Shown: positions 44,369 through 53,176 of the stretch, one piece after another
How the letters are laid out: each line of letters starts with the position of its first letter
Numbering within the stretch: the first letter of the stretch is position 1
Assembly: GCA_021783515.1 (NCBI GenBank)
Contig: JAJXTV010000014.1
Coordinates: forward strand, 31,028-95,027
Direction: 5' to 3'
Origin: Nitrospirota bacterium
Lineage (GTDB): Bacteria > Nitrospirota > Thermodesulfovibrionia > Thermodesulfovibrionales > UBA6898
DNA: 64,000 nt
Translations under genes and position numbers: made by a program
Notes under the pieces: model-generated
Told to the model about the DNA's origin: nothing
Database searches by the model: none
Seen by the model: only the letters and a program-made list of their open reading frames with translations

Positions 44369-44398
44369 TTGACATAAGACATCCTTCACTGCAATAAT
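44369..44398 (+). promoter_or_regulatory. promoter of the AbiE-like pair
   Basis: TTGACA at 44369-44374 and AATAAT at 44393-44398 with an 18-base spacer. The promoter lies exactly between two palindromic operators. Confidence 0.7.
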
Positions 44399-44399
44399 A

Positions 44400-44421
44400 A
44401 TTTTCAGCAGGCGTTGAAAAT
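44400..44421. promoter_or_regulatory. operator palindrome 2 of the AbiE-like pair
   Basis: ATTTTCAGCA-GG-CGTTGAAAAT, a near-perfect palindrome with the same left half as operator 1. It starts two bases after the -10 box and covers the start codon, so its occupancy would block transcription. Confidence 0.75.
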
Positions 44422-45487
44422 GGCCAATACAATGAAAAGAGAACTATCAGATATTGAGGCCACCGCTCAGGATACCCTTAGGGATGTGTTTGAAAAGGTT
44501 CCCTTCCTAAAGGTCAAATCCATTGAGCGGGAGAAAGATGGGATAGATATCATTGTCAAACTTTCCCTCGTTGATAATAAGCAAATCCTCCTTGTCGAGG
44601 TAAAGGGCAACGGTCAGCCGCGCATGGCACGTGACGCAGTCAATCAGTTGATTCGGTACCGGAATACTTATCCTGACGCATATCTTATCTTCATGGCTCC
44701 CTACATATCTGAGCAAGCGGCCGAGATATGCATGAAAGACGGCGTCGGCTATCTCGACTTAGCCGGCAACTGCTTTATCTCCTTCGGGCAGGTCTATATT
44801 AAAGAGACAGGAAGGCCGAATCCCTTCAGGACGAGGAGAGACCTTGTCTCGCTCTTCTCTCCCAAATCTTCTCGTGTCCTGCGGGTGCTCCTGAACAACC
44901 CCGGAAGGGTCTGGAAGACACAGGACCTTGCTGATGAATCGGGCGTAAGCCTGGGACAGATTGCCAACGTGAAGAAGCTTCTGCTTGATCGTGAGTGGAT
45001 TATGAAGCAGGATGGTTTTTCATTGACAGCACCGTGGAAGCTTCTTGAAGAATGGGCCAATGTGTATACCTACAGGAAGAACGAGGTCCGCAATTTCTAT
45101 TCGCTCAAGAGCATCCCGGAGATAGAAAGTGACATGGCAAAGGTGTGCAAAGAGAAGGGCATTGAGTATGCACTGACAGGCTTTTCCGGAGCGGCACGTT
45201 TTGCCCCTGCCGTGCGCTACATCCGTGCAATGGCCTACGTATACAACACCAGAGAGGATGTGGCATCATTACTCAATTTGAAAGAGGTCGAAAGCGGCGC
45301 CAATGTTACGCTCCTTGGCCCTTATGACGAAGGCGTCTTTTACGGAACGCAAATGATAGATGATGTCCGGATCGTATCGCCTTTACAGGTTTATCTTGAT
45401 GTGAAAAGCTACAGAGGCAGGGGCGAAGAGGCAGCAGAAGCCTTGCTCAGAGATGTGATAAAACCGAAATGGTTAAAAGAGAAATGA
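44420..45487 (+). CDS. AbiEi-like antitoxin/regulator with N-terminal nuclease-like domain
   Basis: This protein has about 355 residues. The N-terminal 110 residues (VKSIEREKDGIDIIVKL, ILLVEVKGNGQPRMARDAVNQL) have the D-EVK pattern of a PD-(D/E)XK nuclease-like fold. They are followed by a winged helix (PKSSRVLRVLLNNPGRVWKTQDLADESGVSLGQIANVKKLL) and a C-terminal AbiEi-type domain (YALTGFSGAARFAPAVR, VSPLQVYLDVKSYRGRGEEAAEALL). It should be the antitoxin and autorepressor of a type IV toxin-antitoxin-like pair. Two palindromes flank the promoter. The ATG at 44420 is my choice; ATG at 44432 is possible. Confidence 0.8.
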   Translation: MANTMKRELSDIEATAQDTLRDVFEKVPFLKVKSIEREKDGIDIIVKLSLVDNKQILLVEVKGNGQPRMARDAVNQLIRYRNTYPDAYLIFMAPYISEQAAEICMKDGVGYLDLAGNCFISFGQVYIKETGRPNPFRTRRDLVSLFSPKSSRVLRVLLNNPGRVWKTQDLADESGVSLGQIANVKKLLLDREWIMKQDGFSLTAPWKLLEEWANVYTYRKNEVRNFYSLKSIPEIESDMAKVCKEKGIEYALTGFSGAARFAPAVRYIRAMAYVYNTREDVASLLNLKEVESGANVTLLGPYDEGVFYGTQMIDDVRIVSPLQVYLDVKSYRGRGEEAAEALLRDVIKPKWLKEK

Positions 45488-45488
45488 T

Positions 45489-46316
45489 ATGGTAACGCGG
45501 CGGGACTATACGGCCGAAGGGGTGGAGGCTGCACGCTCTGTTCTCATAGAACTGGTGCATCTTCTCGGAGAGTACAAAGACGATATAGTCCTGATCGGCG
45601 GATGGATTCCAGAGGTCCTACTGCCACACCAAAGCGGCCCCCATGTCGGAAGTATGGATGTGGACCTTGCCCTGAACCACAAGAAGATCCGTGACGAAGC
45701 GTATAAGAAGATCCAAGACCTTCTTAAGAGCAGGGGATATCAGCAAGGCGAACAACCCTTCATCTACATCAGAAATGTGAAGGTAGAAGATCATGAAGTC
45801 AAGGTGCAGATCGATCTCCTGGCCGGCGAGTATGAAGGGACGTCAAAAGGTCATCGTCATCAAAAGGTTCAGGGAGTGCAGGCCAGGAAAGTAAGAGGCT
45901 GCGATCTCGCCTTCGAGATGTCAAAAGAAATCAGGATCGAAGGAACACTTCCCAACGGCGCCCATGATGCAGTAAGCCTGCGCGTTGCCTCTATCGTTCC
46001 ATTCTTTGTGATGAAGGGTATGGCGATGGAGACCCGCATGAAGGAAAAGGACGCCTGGGATATTTACTATTGCCTTCTGAACTATCCGGGAGGGCTCGAC
46101 TCCCTGGCAGAGGAATTCAGGCCGCACCTGAATCATGGCCTGGTCAAAGAGGGTTTGCAGAAGATAGCGGGTAAGTTTGCTTCTGAAAAAGCCTTTGGCC
46201 CAAAATCAGTTGTAGATTTTGACGAGATAGATGATCCGGACGAACAGGAACGGATACAGAGAGATGCTTATGAGCGGGTGAACGCCCTGCTTGATAAGCT
46301 GGGAGCAACTCCTTAA
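45489..46316 (+). CDS. AbiEii-like nucleotidyltransferase (toxin candidate)
   Basis: The 275-residue protein carries the nucleotidyltransferase core: VLIGGWIPEVLLPHQ, then HVGSMDVDLALNHKKI, where the DVD pair is the metal-binding aspartate couple, and a third acidic strand VKVQIDLLAGEY. AbiEii-type toxins are GTP-binding or nucleotide-transferring enzymes. One base separates it from the upstream antitoxin gene, so the two are co-translated. Target unknown. Confidence 0.82.
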   Translation: MVTRRDYTAEGVEAARSVLIELVHLLGEYKDDIVLIGGWIPEVLLPHQSGPHVGSMDVDLALNHKKIRDEAYKKIQDLLKSRGYQQGEQPFIYIRNVKVEDHEVKVQIDLLAGEYEGTSKGHRHQKVQGVQARKVRGCDLAFEMSKEIRIEGTLPNGAHDAVSLRVASIVPFFVMKGMAMETRMKEKDAWDIYYCLLNYPGGLDSLAEEFRPHLNHGLVKEGLQKIAGKFASEKAFGPKSVVDFDEIDDPDEQERIQRDAYERVNALLDKLGATP

Positions 46317-46379
46317 ACGCGCCAAGCTAATGGAGTCAGTCGTGGGGCCGCAGCAGAATTTCTTTCAAGTATGAGCATT

Positions 46380-46619
46380 TTATCTTCCCTTGGCCTCCTT
46401 GAAGGCCTTCTTGATAATCGTCCTTGTGATGAATTGCCCGGGCCCTATCCCCTGAACGTCGAATATCTCGTCGCCGACGACGTCGATTTTCTTGATATCT
46501 TCTCCTGACCTCTTGCCGCCGGCTTTCGGGAGAATTTCGAGAAACCTTTTCCTCTGACCTTCGTCGAGACTCCTGGCAAGGGTCTCCAGGTAGCTGAAGT
46601 CCCGCTTTTTGATATACAT
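46380..46619 (-). CDS. small protein of unknown function
   Basis: The 79-residue protein has a strong GGGAGGAG ribosome-binding site. It is charged, with RKRFLEILPKAGGKRSGEDIKKIDVVGDEIFDVQGIGPGQFITRTIIKKAF. It might be a small DNA-binding or phage-type protein, but I do not recognise it. It faces the AbiE-like pair convergently. Confidence 0.5.
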   Translation of the reverse strand: MYIKKRDFSYLETLARSLDEGQRKRFLEILPKAGGKRSGEDIKKIDVVGDEIFDVQGIGPGQFITRTIIKKAFKEAKGR

Positions 46620-47155
46620 GGCTCCTCCCTTGTTTGGTTTATAAAGGCATTTAGGTTTTTGTCAGCCATTTGTCAAGGGGGGGCAAATAAAAATAATGCT
46701 GACCATAAAGGAGGAGGAGAGCCATTAGCTTTTTCGTTGAGGCGGAATTGAGAAGAAGGCTTTGGGACACACTATTGAGTCTCGCCTTGAAAAATACCTT
46801 TAAGAAATCCCATTCTGACAAACACAAGGCGGGGGCATCGGAGTGATAAGGGTTTTGATATGGGGGAGAAAGGTGAGATTAAGATGTTAAGCCCCAGGAA
46901 AATTTTCTTGCGTCTTGAATCGGTGACTCTGACCTCATTAAGTAAAACAGTGCTATGACAGAAAAATAGGCAAGAAAATTGACTCAAGTCGACCATTATT
47001 TTAAACTCAAACTAGAGGATATACGCAAAGAAGAACCCGTTCGGAAAAATCGGATTAGGCGCACAGTCTCTAACTATCAGCTAATTCTCGATGTGTATAG
47101 TGATCATAACGGTGAGACGCAAACACGCCTGACCGAATTAAATCAGGAGAGGAGT
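46620..47155. other. AT-richer noncoding stretch, possibly degraded genes
   Basis: No convincing gene is present. A GGAGGAGGAGA at about 46709-46719 precedes an ATT-started frame of about 40 codons with no recognisable family. The open frame upstream of the PepSY gene has no start codon. The stretch reads as the joint between separately acquired modules. Confidence 0.5.
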
Positions 47156-47473
47156 ATGATCATGAAAGCATGTAAGAATTGCGCAATAGCCTTGCTGTCT
47201 GTGTTTTTGATGACGTCCGCAGTCAATGCGTTCGCCTATACGGGTCAGGAATTGGCCCGAGAAGCAAAGATAAGTCTGGAACAGGCACGGGTAATTGCCC
47301 TCAGGGCTCATCCTGGACAAATCACCGATGAGGAACTGGAACGAGAGAAAGGCGGTAGCGGCCTGCGCTATTCCTTCGATATCCAACACGGCAAGGTCAC
47401 ACAGGAAGTTGGCGTGGACGCCAAAACCGGCAAACTGCTGGAAAACGCACCGGAAGGCCCTAATGCGGACTAA
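47156..47473 (+). CDS. exported PepSY-domain protein
   Basis: The protein has about 105 residues: a signal peptide (ALLSVFLMTSAVNAFAYTG), then one PepSY domain (LAREAKISLEQARVIALRAHPGQITDEELEREKGGSGLRYSFDI, then EVGVDAKTGKLLEN). PepSY proteins sit in the periplasm and are frequent beside QseBC-like sensors and COG4705 proteins. Start at 47156 or 47162; GGAGAGG lies just upstream. Confidence 0.85.
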   Translation: MIMKACKNCAIALLSVFLMTSAVNAFAYTGQELAREAKISLEQARVIALRAHPGQITDEELEREKGGSGLRYSFDIQHGKVTQEVGVDAKTGKLLENAPEGPNAD

Positions 47474-47606
47474 GCTCTAAAGGTGGAGAGTATCCATCTA
47501 CCTCTGGCGAAATGAGGGCGTTGCTTTGGGCTTGACGGGTATCTTCCATTTCGGCAAGAAAATTAAACATTTTTCATAAAATTGGCAAAAAAGCGAGGAA
47601 AGGCGT

Positions 47607-48365
47607 ATGGACAATACTACCAAACGTAGCTTGAGCAAGGTTCCGGAAGTTACTGCGATCTTCTGGATCATTAAAGTTGCTGCTACCACACTGGGTGAAA
47701 CCGGTGGTGATACAGTGTCTATGTCGATGAACCTGGGTTATCTTGTTGGGACGGCCATTTTTGCAGCAATTTTTCTAGTCGCTGTAGCTGGTCAAATTAG
47801 GGCAAAGGGCTTTCACCCATTCCTCTACTGGACAACTATTATCGCAACGACCACAGTTGGAACGACGTTGGCCGATTTTGCAGACCGTTCCCTTGGAATA
47901 GGATATGCGGGGGGTGCATCGTTACTGTTTACCTTGCTATTGGCCTCACTGTTCATCTGGTATCGGTCACTTGGTACGGTATCAGTCGATAGCATCAGTT
48001 CTCCAAAGGCCGAGATGTACTATTGGATGACAATCATGTTTTCTCAGACCTTAGGGACGGCACTCGGCGACTGGACCGCTGACACTGCCGGACTTGGTTA
48101 CGGAGGAAGCGCGGTGGTATTCGTCGTATTGCTGGCACTTGTAGCCGCGGCGTACTACTGGACAAACATATCTAGTACCATGCTGTTTTGGGCGGCATTT
48201 ATTCTTACGCGCCCTCTTGGGGCCGTCGTAGGAGATTTTCTTGACAAGCCGCTCAGTCATGGTGGGCTGGCATTAAGCCGCTATTCTGCGACGGTTGCCC
48301 TTCTTGTATTTATGTTGACTTGTATCTTGTTTTTCAAACAGAGAGCAGCAGAAAAGGCTCATTGA
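47607..48365 (+). CDS. COG4705 multi-spanning membrane protein
   Basis: The 252-residue protein has about eight hydrophobic segments. A pattern repeats about four times: WIIKVAATTLGETGGDT, WTTIIATTTVGTTLADF, WMTIMFSQTLGTALGDWTADT and WAAFILTRPLGAVVGDF. The repeated W-x-T-x-x-G-x-x-x-xD unit suggests internal duplication. COG4705 proteins are uncharacterised and commonly neighbour PepSY and QseBC genes. It precedes the regulator by 29 bases. Confidence 0.85.
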   Translation: MDNTTKRSLSKVPEVTAIFWIIKVAATTLGETGGDTVSMSMNLGYLVGTAIFAAIFLVAVAGQIRAKGFHPFLYWTTIIATTTVGTTLADFADRSLGIGYAGGASLLFTLLLASLFIWYRSLGTVSVDSISSPKAEMYYWMTIMFSQTLGTALGDWTADTAGLGYGGSAVVFVVLLALVAAAYYWTNISSTMLFWAAFILTRPLGAVVGDFLDKPLSHGGLALSRYSATVALLVFMLTCILFFKQRAAEKAH

Positions 48366-48394
48366 AAAACGGTACATCAGCCAAAGGGATGTAA

Positions 48395-49060
48395 GTGCGC
48401 GTTTTGTTAGTTGAAGACGATCCCATGATCGGAGAGGCTATTCAAGAAGCACTCAAGGATGTTTCATATGCGACCGATTGGGTAAAGAACGGGCAAACCG
48501 CTCTCAACACGCTCGCTTGCCAGAACTACGACATCATTCTGCTCGACCTGGGTTTGCCGGGCAAGGATGGATTGGAAGTGTTGAATGTAATCCGTGCAAG
48601 GGATAATCCTGTGCCGTTGCTAATAATCACCGCAAGGGATGGGCTGGATGATCGAATTCGCGGGCTGGACGGCGGGGCTGATGACTACATTCGCAAACCT
48701 TTCGAGATGGCAGAGTTGCTTGCCCGTATGCGTGCGGTACTGCGGCGCAAGGGTGGGATTGCATCGCCGCATTTTACTAATGGCATCGTGTCACTTGATC
48801 CAGCAACACGAGAAGCAACGGTCAATGCTGATGCGCCGATACAGCTTTCTAACAGGGAATTCGCTCTGTTACAAGCCTTGCTTATTCGTCCCGGCGCGAT
48901 TCTTTCCCGCAGCGAACTGGAAGATCGAATCTATGGATGGGGCGAAGAAGTGGATAGCAATGCCATTGATTTCTTGATCCACGCCCTGCGCAAGAAACTG
49001 GGAGGCGAGGTTATTAAGAATGTCAGGGGGGTAGGATGGATGGTCTCAAAAACCATGTGA
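48395..49060 (+). CDS. OmpR-family response regulator, QseB/PmrA-like
   Basis: The 221-residue regulator has a GTG start. Receiver: MRVLLVEDDPMIGEAIQEAL, aspartate in IILLDLGLPGKDGLEVL, lysine in IRKPFEMAELLARM. Trans_reg_C domain: LSNREFALLQALL, LEDRIYGWGEEVDSNAIDFLIHALRKKLG, IKNVRGVGWM. The sequence and surroundings are of the QseB/PmrA proteobacterial type. Confidence 0.92.
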   Translation: MRVLLVEDDPMIGEAIQEALKDVSYATDWVKNGQTALNTLACQNYDIILLDLGLPGKDGLEVLNVIRARDNPVPLLIITARDGLDDRIRGLDGGADDYIRKPFEMAELLARMRAVLRRKGGIASPHFTNGIVSLDPATREATVNADAPIQLSNREFALLQALLIRPGAILSRSELEDRIYGWGEEVDSNAIDFLIHALRKKLGGEVIKNVRGVGWMVSKTM

Positions 49061-50424
49061 AAGGCTCGCTTCAAATCAGACTATCTCTCTGGCTGTCATC
49101 GGCGATTGTGAGTGTTGCATTGATTGCCGGAATGGTTGCTTTCTTCTCGGCCTTCAACGAAGCGCATGAGCTGCAGGATGATACGCTGCGCCAAGTGGCC
49201 GCGTTATTCAATCGGCACGTCTTAACTGTGCCTCCGGCGGGCAATTCAGGCATAGGAGCAGACAGCGATCCAGAATCACGTGTCTTTGTCCAAGTACTCT
49301 CTACGACCCTGCTAAGCAATCCAAACAACGGTATCAATCCGACTTTGGCACTACCTCAAAACCTCCATGATGGCCTGCAAACTGTCCGTGTTAATAATGA
49401 AACCTATCGTGTCTTGGTAAGAACTATCGGCGGTGGAGAACGCTTTGCTGTAGCTCAAGATACGGCAGTCCGTGACGAAATCGCAAGAGATAGCGCGTTG
49501 CGCACCACTATGCCCTTTCTGGTACTGGTCCCGATTCTGTTGCTTGTCATGACCTATCTCATCCGCAAAATCTTTAAGCCGATTTCCGCCCTTTCCACAG
49601 GAATCGATCAACGCAGCGAGCAAGAACTTCATCCGATTGCCCCTGAACCATTTCCAGCTGAAATTCGACCATTCGTAGGCGCAATCAATCGATTGTTAGG
49701 GCGTGTAGAACAGTCAATGGTTGCACAGCGCCGCTTCATCGCAGACGCCGCGCATGAACTGCGTTCTCCGTTGACGGCGCTGTCATTACAAGCAGAAAGG
49801 CTTGCGGATACCGAAATGTCTGCCGACGCGCACGAGCGACTAAGGACTCTGCGTCAAGGTATCGAGCGGAGCAGAACATTGCTGGATCAAATGTTGGCAC
49901 TAGCACGAGCGCAAACCTCGGGAATGACGTCTAATACCACAGTTTCCGTGCGGGAGGTCTATCGGCACGTGCTGGAGGATTTGATGCCATTGGCCGAGTT
50001 GAAGGGCATTGATATTGGCGTCGTCAGTGATTCGGATACTCACGTCCCAGTCAACGAGGTTGACTTGATAACCCTTGTCAAAAATCTCGTGGACAACGCG
50101 GTCCGCTACACACCGTCAGGCGGGCGCGTTGATTTGTCGGTTTTGGCGACCAAGGATGAGGTAACCCTGGTGGTCGAAGATAACGGCCCCGGTATTCCAG
50201 AGGCAGAACGGGAGCGAGTATTTGATCCGTTTTACCGCGTCTTAGGTAGCAATGAAATTGGTTCGGGCCTCGGTCTGTCTATTGTCCAGGCCATTTCCGC
50301 CCGGGTTGGCGCAAAAGTCAGCCTTGGCTATGCAAACGACCAATCGAAGTCTGGCCTGCGTGCCATGGTGACTTTCCCTTTGAGGGAGATAAGGCTTCAA
50401 AATAGACAACGAAGCAGACTATAA
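49036..50424 (+). CDS. membrane sensor histidine kinase, QseC-like
   Basis: The 462-residue kinase has two membrane helices (SSAIVSVALIAGMVAFF and PFLVLVPILLLVMTYLI), a periplasmic sensor, a short HAMP-like linker, HisKA with DAAHELRSPLTALSL, and HATPase with NLVDNAVRYTPSGG, EDNGPGIPEAERERVFDPFYR and GSGLGLSIVQA. It overlaps the regulator by 25 bases. Its GC content is lower than the backbone, in line with acquisition. Confidence 0.93.
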   Translation: MDGLKNHVKGSLQIRLSLWLSSAIVSVALIAGMVAFFSAFNEAHELQDDTLRQVAALFNRHVLTVPPAGNSGIGADSDPESRVFVQVLSTTLLSNPNNGINPTLALPQNLHDGLQTVRVNNETYRVLVRTIGGGERFAVAQDTAVRDEIARDSALRTTMPFLVLVPILLLVMTYLIRKIFKPISALSTGIDQRSEQELHPIAPEPFPAEIRPFVGAINRLLGRVEQSMVAQRRFIADAAHELRSPLTALSLQAERLADTEMSADAHERLRTLRQGIERSRTLLDQMLALARAQTSGMTSNTTVSVREVYRHVLEDLMPLAELKGIDIGVVSDSDTHVPVNEVDLITLVKNLVDNAVRYTPSGGRVDLSVLATKDEVTLVVEDNGPGIPEAERERVFDPFYRVLGSNEIGSGLGLSIVQAISARVGAKVSLGYANDQSKSGLRAMVTFPLREIRLQNRQRSRL

Positions 50425-50608
50425 CCGAAAGTTCAGGGTCTGTCATTAAGAGGCGTCATCCTCAAGACCTTATAGAACTGAACTATCCAAGGCCGCCCCA
50501 TGTGTTTCCGGAATTATCAAAAATGTTATCATAGGGAAAAAACGATTGGGACATCCGCCGGTGGAAACGTGTCGGGATCATTTTTTTTCCTGCAGGTAAC
50601 AGGGCTCA

Positions 50609-52609
50609 ATGACAGATAAGGAAAAGACAAAAGAAGAACTCATCAGGGAACTTGAAGGGGCGCGACGGAAGGTCGAGGGCATGGAAGCGCTCAAGACCGA
50701 GCATATCCGGATCGAAAAGATCATGAAGATGGCCGTCGAAATGGCCAACGAGGAGAAGGCCAAGACCGCCGCGATCATCGCCGCCATGGGAGACGGCATC
50801 AGCATCCAGGACAGGGATTTCCGGGTCCTGTACCAGAATGAGGTGCATAAGAGCCTGGTGGGCGACCGGAAGGGAGAGATTTGTTACAAGGCGTATTCCC
50901 GCCGTGCCGATGTCTGCGAGGGGTGTCCTGTCGCCGAGGCGTTTGCTGACGGCCGGATACACGTCCTTGAAAAGGCGCTCACGAGGGACGACGAAGTAAC
51001 CCATATAGAAATCAAGGCCTCTCCCCTGCGGGACGCCGAGGGCAGGATCATCGCGGGGATAGAGATGGTGAGAGATATCACCGAGAGAAAACAGGCGGAG
51101 GCGGCCCTGCTTTCCGCAGAGGCAAAATTCAGGAACCTCGTCGAGCAGTCGCTGATCGGCATCTATATCATCCAGGACGGCATGTTCGTATACGCAAATC
51201 CGAAATTTGCCGAAATCACCGGATACACACAGAAAGAGCTCTTGTCCTCCGTCGGGGTAATGGATCTCACCTTCGAGGAAGACCGGGGAATCGTGGCCGA
51301 CAACATCAGCAGGCGGATGAGCGGGGAGGTGCAGAGCATGCACTATACGTTCCGGGGAGTAAGAAAGGACGGCGCGATCATCGACTGCGAAGTCCAGGGC
51401 ACGGCCACCTCCTACGAAGGCAGCCCCGCCATTATCGGAAGCCTGCTCGATATCAGCATGCGCAGGAAGATGGAGTACGAACTGCAGAGGACTCAGAGAC
51501 TCGAGTCCCTCGGCGTGCTTGCGGGAGGCCTCGCACACCAGTTCAATAATATCCTGACGGCCCTTACCGGCAACATCATGCTGGCAAAAATGTACGCGAA
51601 GCCGGGCTCGGAGATGTCCGATATCCTTACCGAAGCGGAAAAGGCATCGCTGAAGGCCCAGGACCTGACCCGTCAGTTGCTCACCTTTTCAAAAGGCGGG
51701 ACGCCGCTTACCAAGGCGCTGTCCCTGAGAGAAATGCTCCGGAATCTCGTCGGATACATTATTCATGAGCCTGCGGTGCAATGCGAATGCGTCATACCCG
51801 AGAATCTTTGGCCGGTCGAGGCGGACGAGGGACAGATCCGGCAGGCGATCACCAATCTCGTCGCAAATGCGTGCCAGGCGATGCCGCTCGGTGGCGTCCT
51901 CAGGATCAGCGCCGAAAATACGATCGCAGACCCGGCGATGTCACCTTCCCTGAGCGGGGGAGCATACGTAAAGCTTTCGATCTCGGACCAGGGTACCGGC
52001 ATCAAGAAGAGCCACCTGGAGAAGATCTTCGACCCTTTCTTCACGACAAAACAGAAAGGGAGCGGCCTGGGACTGACAAGCGCCTTTTCGATCGTCAGAA
52101 GCCATAACGGCCGCCTCACCGTCGAATCCGAGATAGGGGTCGGGACGACATTTTCGGTATATCTGCCGGCCGCGCTGGGAAAAATAGCGGGGAAGAACGC
52201 CCCCGAAAAGGTCTTCCTCTCCGGCAGCACGAGGATCCTCGTCATGGACGACGAGGATATGGTAAGGAACGTCGTCGAGCGAATGCTCGGCCAGTGCGGC
52301 TGCACGGCGACCTTCGCCCGCGACGGGCAGGAAATGCTCGATCATTACAAAAGAGAAATGGAGTCGGGCCATCCCTTCGACGCGGTCATCATCGATTTGA
52401 TCATTGCAGGAGGAATGGGCGGCAAGGAGGCCGTGCGAAAACTCCTCCAACTCGATCCCCGGGCGAAGGCGATCGTTTCGAGCGGATACTCGGAGGACAC
52501 GATCATATCACAATTCAGGGAGTTCGGGTTCAAGGGAATGCTGCCAAAACCTTACAACCTGTCCGAACTCGGCAAGGCGCTCTATGAGGTGATTTCCCTC
52601 AGCGACTGA
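50609..52609 (+). CDS. hybrid PAS sensor histidine kinase with C-terminal receiver
   Basis: This soluble kinase of 666 residues has an N-terminal coiled coil, one PAS domain with a CYKAYSRRADVCEGC cysteine pair, a second PAS domain (EAKFRNLVEQSLIGIYIIQDG), HisKA, HATPase (NLVANACQAM, DQGTGIKKSHLEKIFDPFFTTK, GSGLGLTSAF) and a receiver with the aspartate in AVIIDLIIAGG. The H-box reads LAHQFNNIL, where HDFNN or HEFNN is usual, so Q replaces the acidic residue next to the histidine. It has no partner regulator downstream on the same strand. Confidence 0.9.
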   Translation: MTDKEKTKEELIRELEGARRKVEGMEALKTEHIRIEKIMKMAVEMANEEKAKTAAIIAAMGDGISIQDRDFRVLYQNEVHKSLVGDRKGEICYKAYSRRADVCEGCPVAEAFADGRIHVLEKALTRDDEVTHIEIKASPLRDAEGRIIAGIEMVRDITERKQAEAALLSAEAKFRNLVEQSLIGIYIIQDGMFVYANPKFAEITGYTQKELLSSVGVMDLTFEEDRGIVADNISRRMSGEVQSMHYTFRGVRKDGAIIDCEVQGTATSYEGSPAIIGSLLDISMRRKMEYELQRTQRLESLGVLAGGLAHQFNNILTALTGNIMLAKMYAKPGSEMSDILTEAEKASLKAQDLTRQLLTFSKGGTPLTKALSLREMLRNLVGYIIHEPAVQCECVIPENLWPVEADEGQIRQAITNLVANACQAMPLGGVLRISAENTIADPAMSPSLSGGAYVKLSISDQGTGIKKSHLEKIFDPFFTTKQKGSGLGLTSAFSIVRSHNGRLTVESEIGVGTTFSVYLPAALGKIAGKNAPEKVFLSGSTRILVMDDEDMVRNVVERMLGQCGCTATFARDGQEMLDHYKREMESGHPFDAVIIDLIIAGGMGGKEAVRKLLQLDPRAKAIVSSGYSEDTIISQFREFGFKGMLPKPYNLSELGKALYEVISLSD

Positions 52610-52612
52610 GGA

Positions 52613-52903
52613 TCACGGCGTCGCGTGCATGAAGCGCGGCGCTCGTTTCGGCATCCCTTCCGGTTTTTTCGTCTTCTCTGCAAAGGCGGTCTTCGGCTGC
52701 ATTCCCCCGTTGGCGTCGTCCAGTACGCCTTTGACGAGGTTGAGCACCTTCACCTGATCATCGATGCGCATGCCTGCGATCTCGGCGCAGATGCGGAATT
52801 CCGTCCCCTTGAAGAAGGCGATACATTCATCCCTGAGGTTCTCGTTCCATAAATCCTCGATTGACTGCATGATAATTCCCTCCGCAAGTCCCTTCATTCC
52901 CAT
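52613..52903 (-). CDS. small protein of unknown function
   Basis: The 96-residue protein has AAGGAG seven bases before the ATG. An amphipathic helical region (SIEDLWNENLRDECIAFFKGTEFRICAEIAGMRIDDQVKVLNLVKGVLDD) is followed by a lysine/proline tail. It carries two cysteines. It lies 4 bases from the end of the hybrid kinase gene, convergent with it. No family recognised. Confidence 0.6.
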   Translation of the reverse strand: MGMKGLAEGIIMQSIEDLWNENLRDECIAFFKGTEFRICAEIAGMRIDDQVKVLNLVKGVLDDANGGMQPKTAFAEKTKKPEGMPKRAPRFMHATP

Positions 52904-53008
52904 GATCTGCTCCTTCCTGTCATTGCTCCGTCCGGTAAATGGCACTCCTGCATAGCCGTACATTGGGTGATTTTTCCCGTCCCTTCACTCCGGGAAATTC
53001 GTGCAGCC

Positions 53009-53176
53009 CTACATGACCGGAACCTGCCCGCATGTGTCAGCGCCGCGGTAGAGTGGGCACTTCGCATGCTGCAGCCCGTTGCAATATTCGTTTAGTTCGA
53101 AGATGCTCGGGACATAGGGCTTGTCGCCGGCCTTGCAGGATGAGATGACCCAGCATATCAGATGAGGACACTTCAT
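53009..53176 (-). CDS. small cysteine-rich protein
   Basis: The 55-residue protein has five to seven cysteines: KCPHLICWVISSC, EYCNGLQHAKCP and ADTCGQ. The pattern suggests metal or zinc binding. Its ATG overlaps the stop of the upstream small gene (ATGA), so they are translated together. Function unknown. Confidence 0.7.
   Translation of the reverse strand: MKCPHLICWVISSCKAGDKPYVPSIFELNEYCNGLQHAKCPLYRGADTCGQVPVM

Noticed and set aside
46709..46845. ATT-started frame after GGAGGAGGAGA
   Set aside because: About 40 codons, no recognisable family and a non-standard start; not enough to call a gene.
43729..50608. Direct repeat of the tRNA-Pro 3' end marking the far end of an integrated element
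   Set aside because: I looked for the GGTTCGAATCC-to-CCCCGACCA segment to the right and saw no second copy in the region, so element ends were not annotated.
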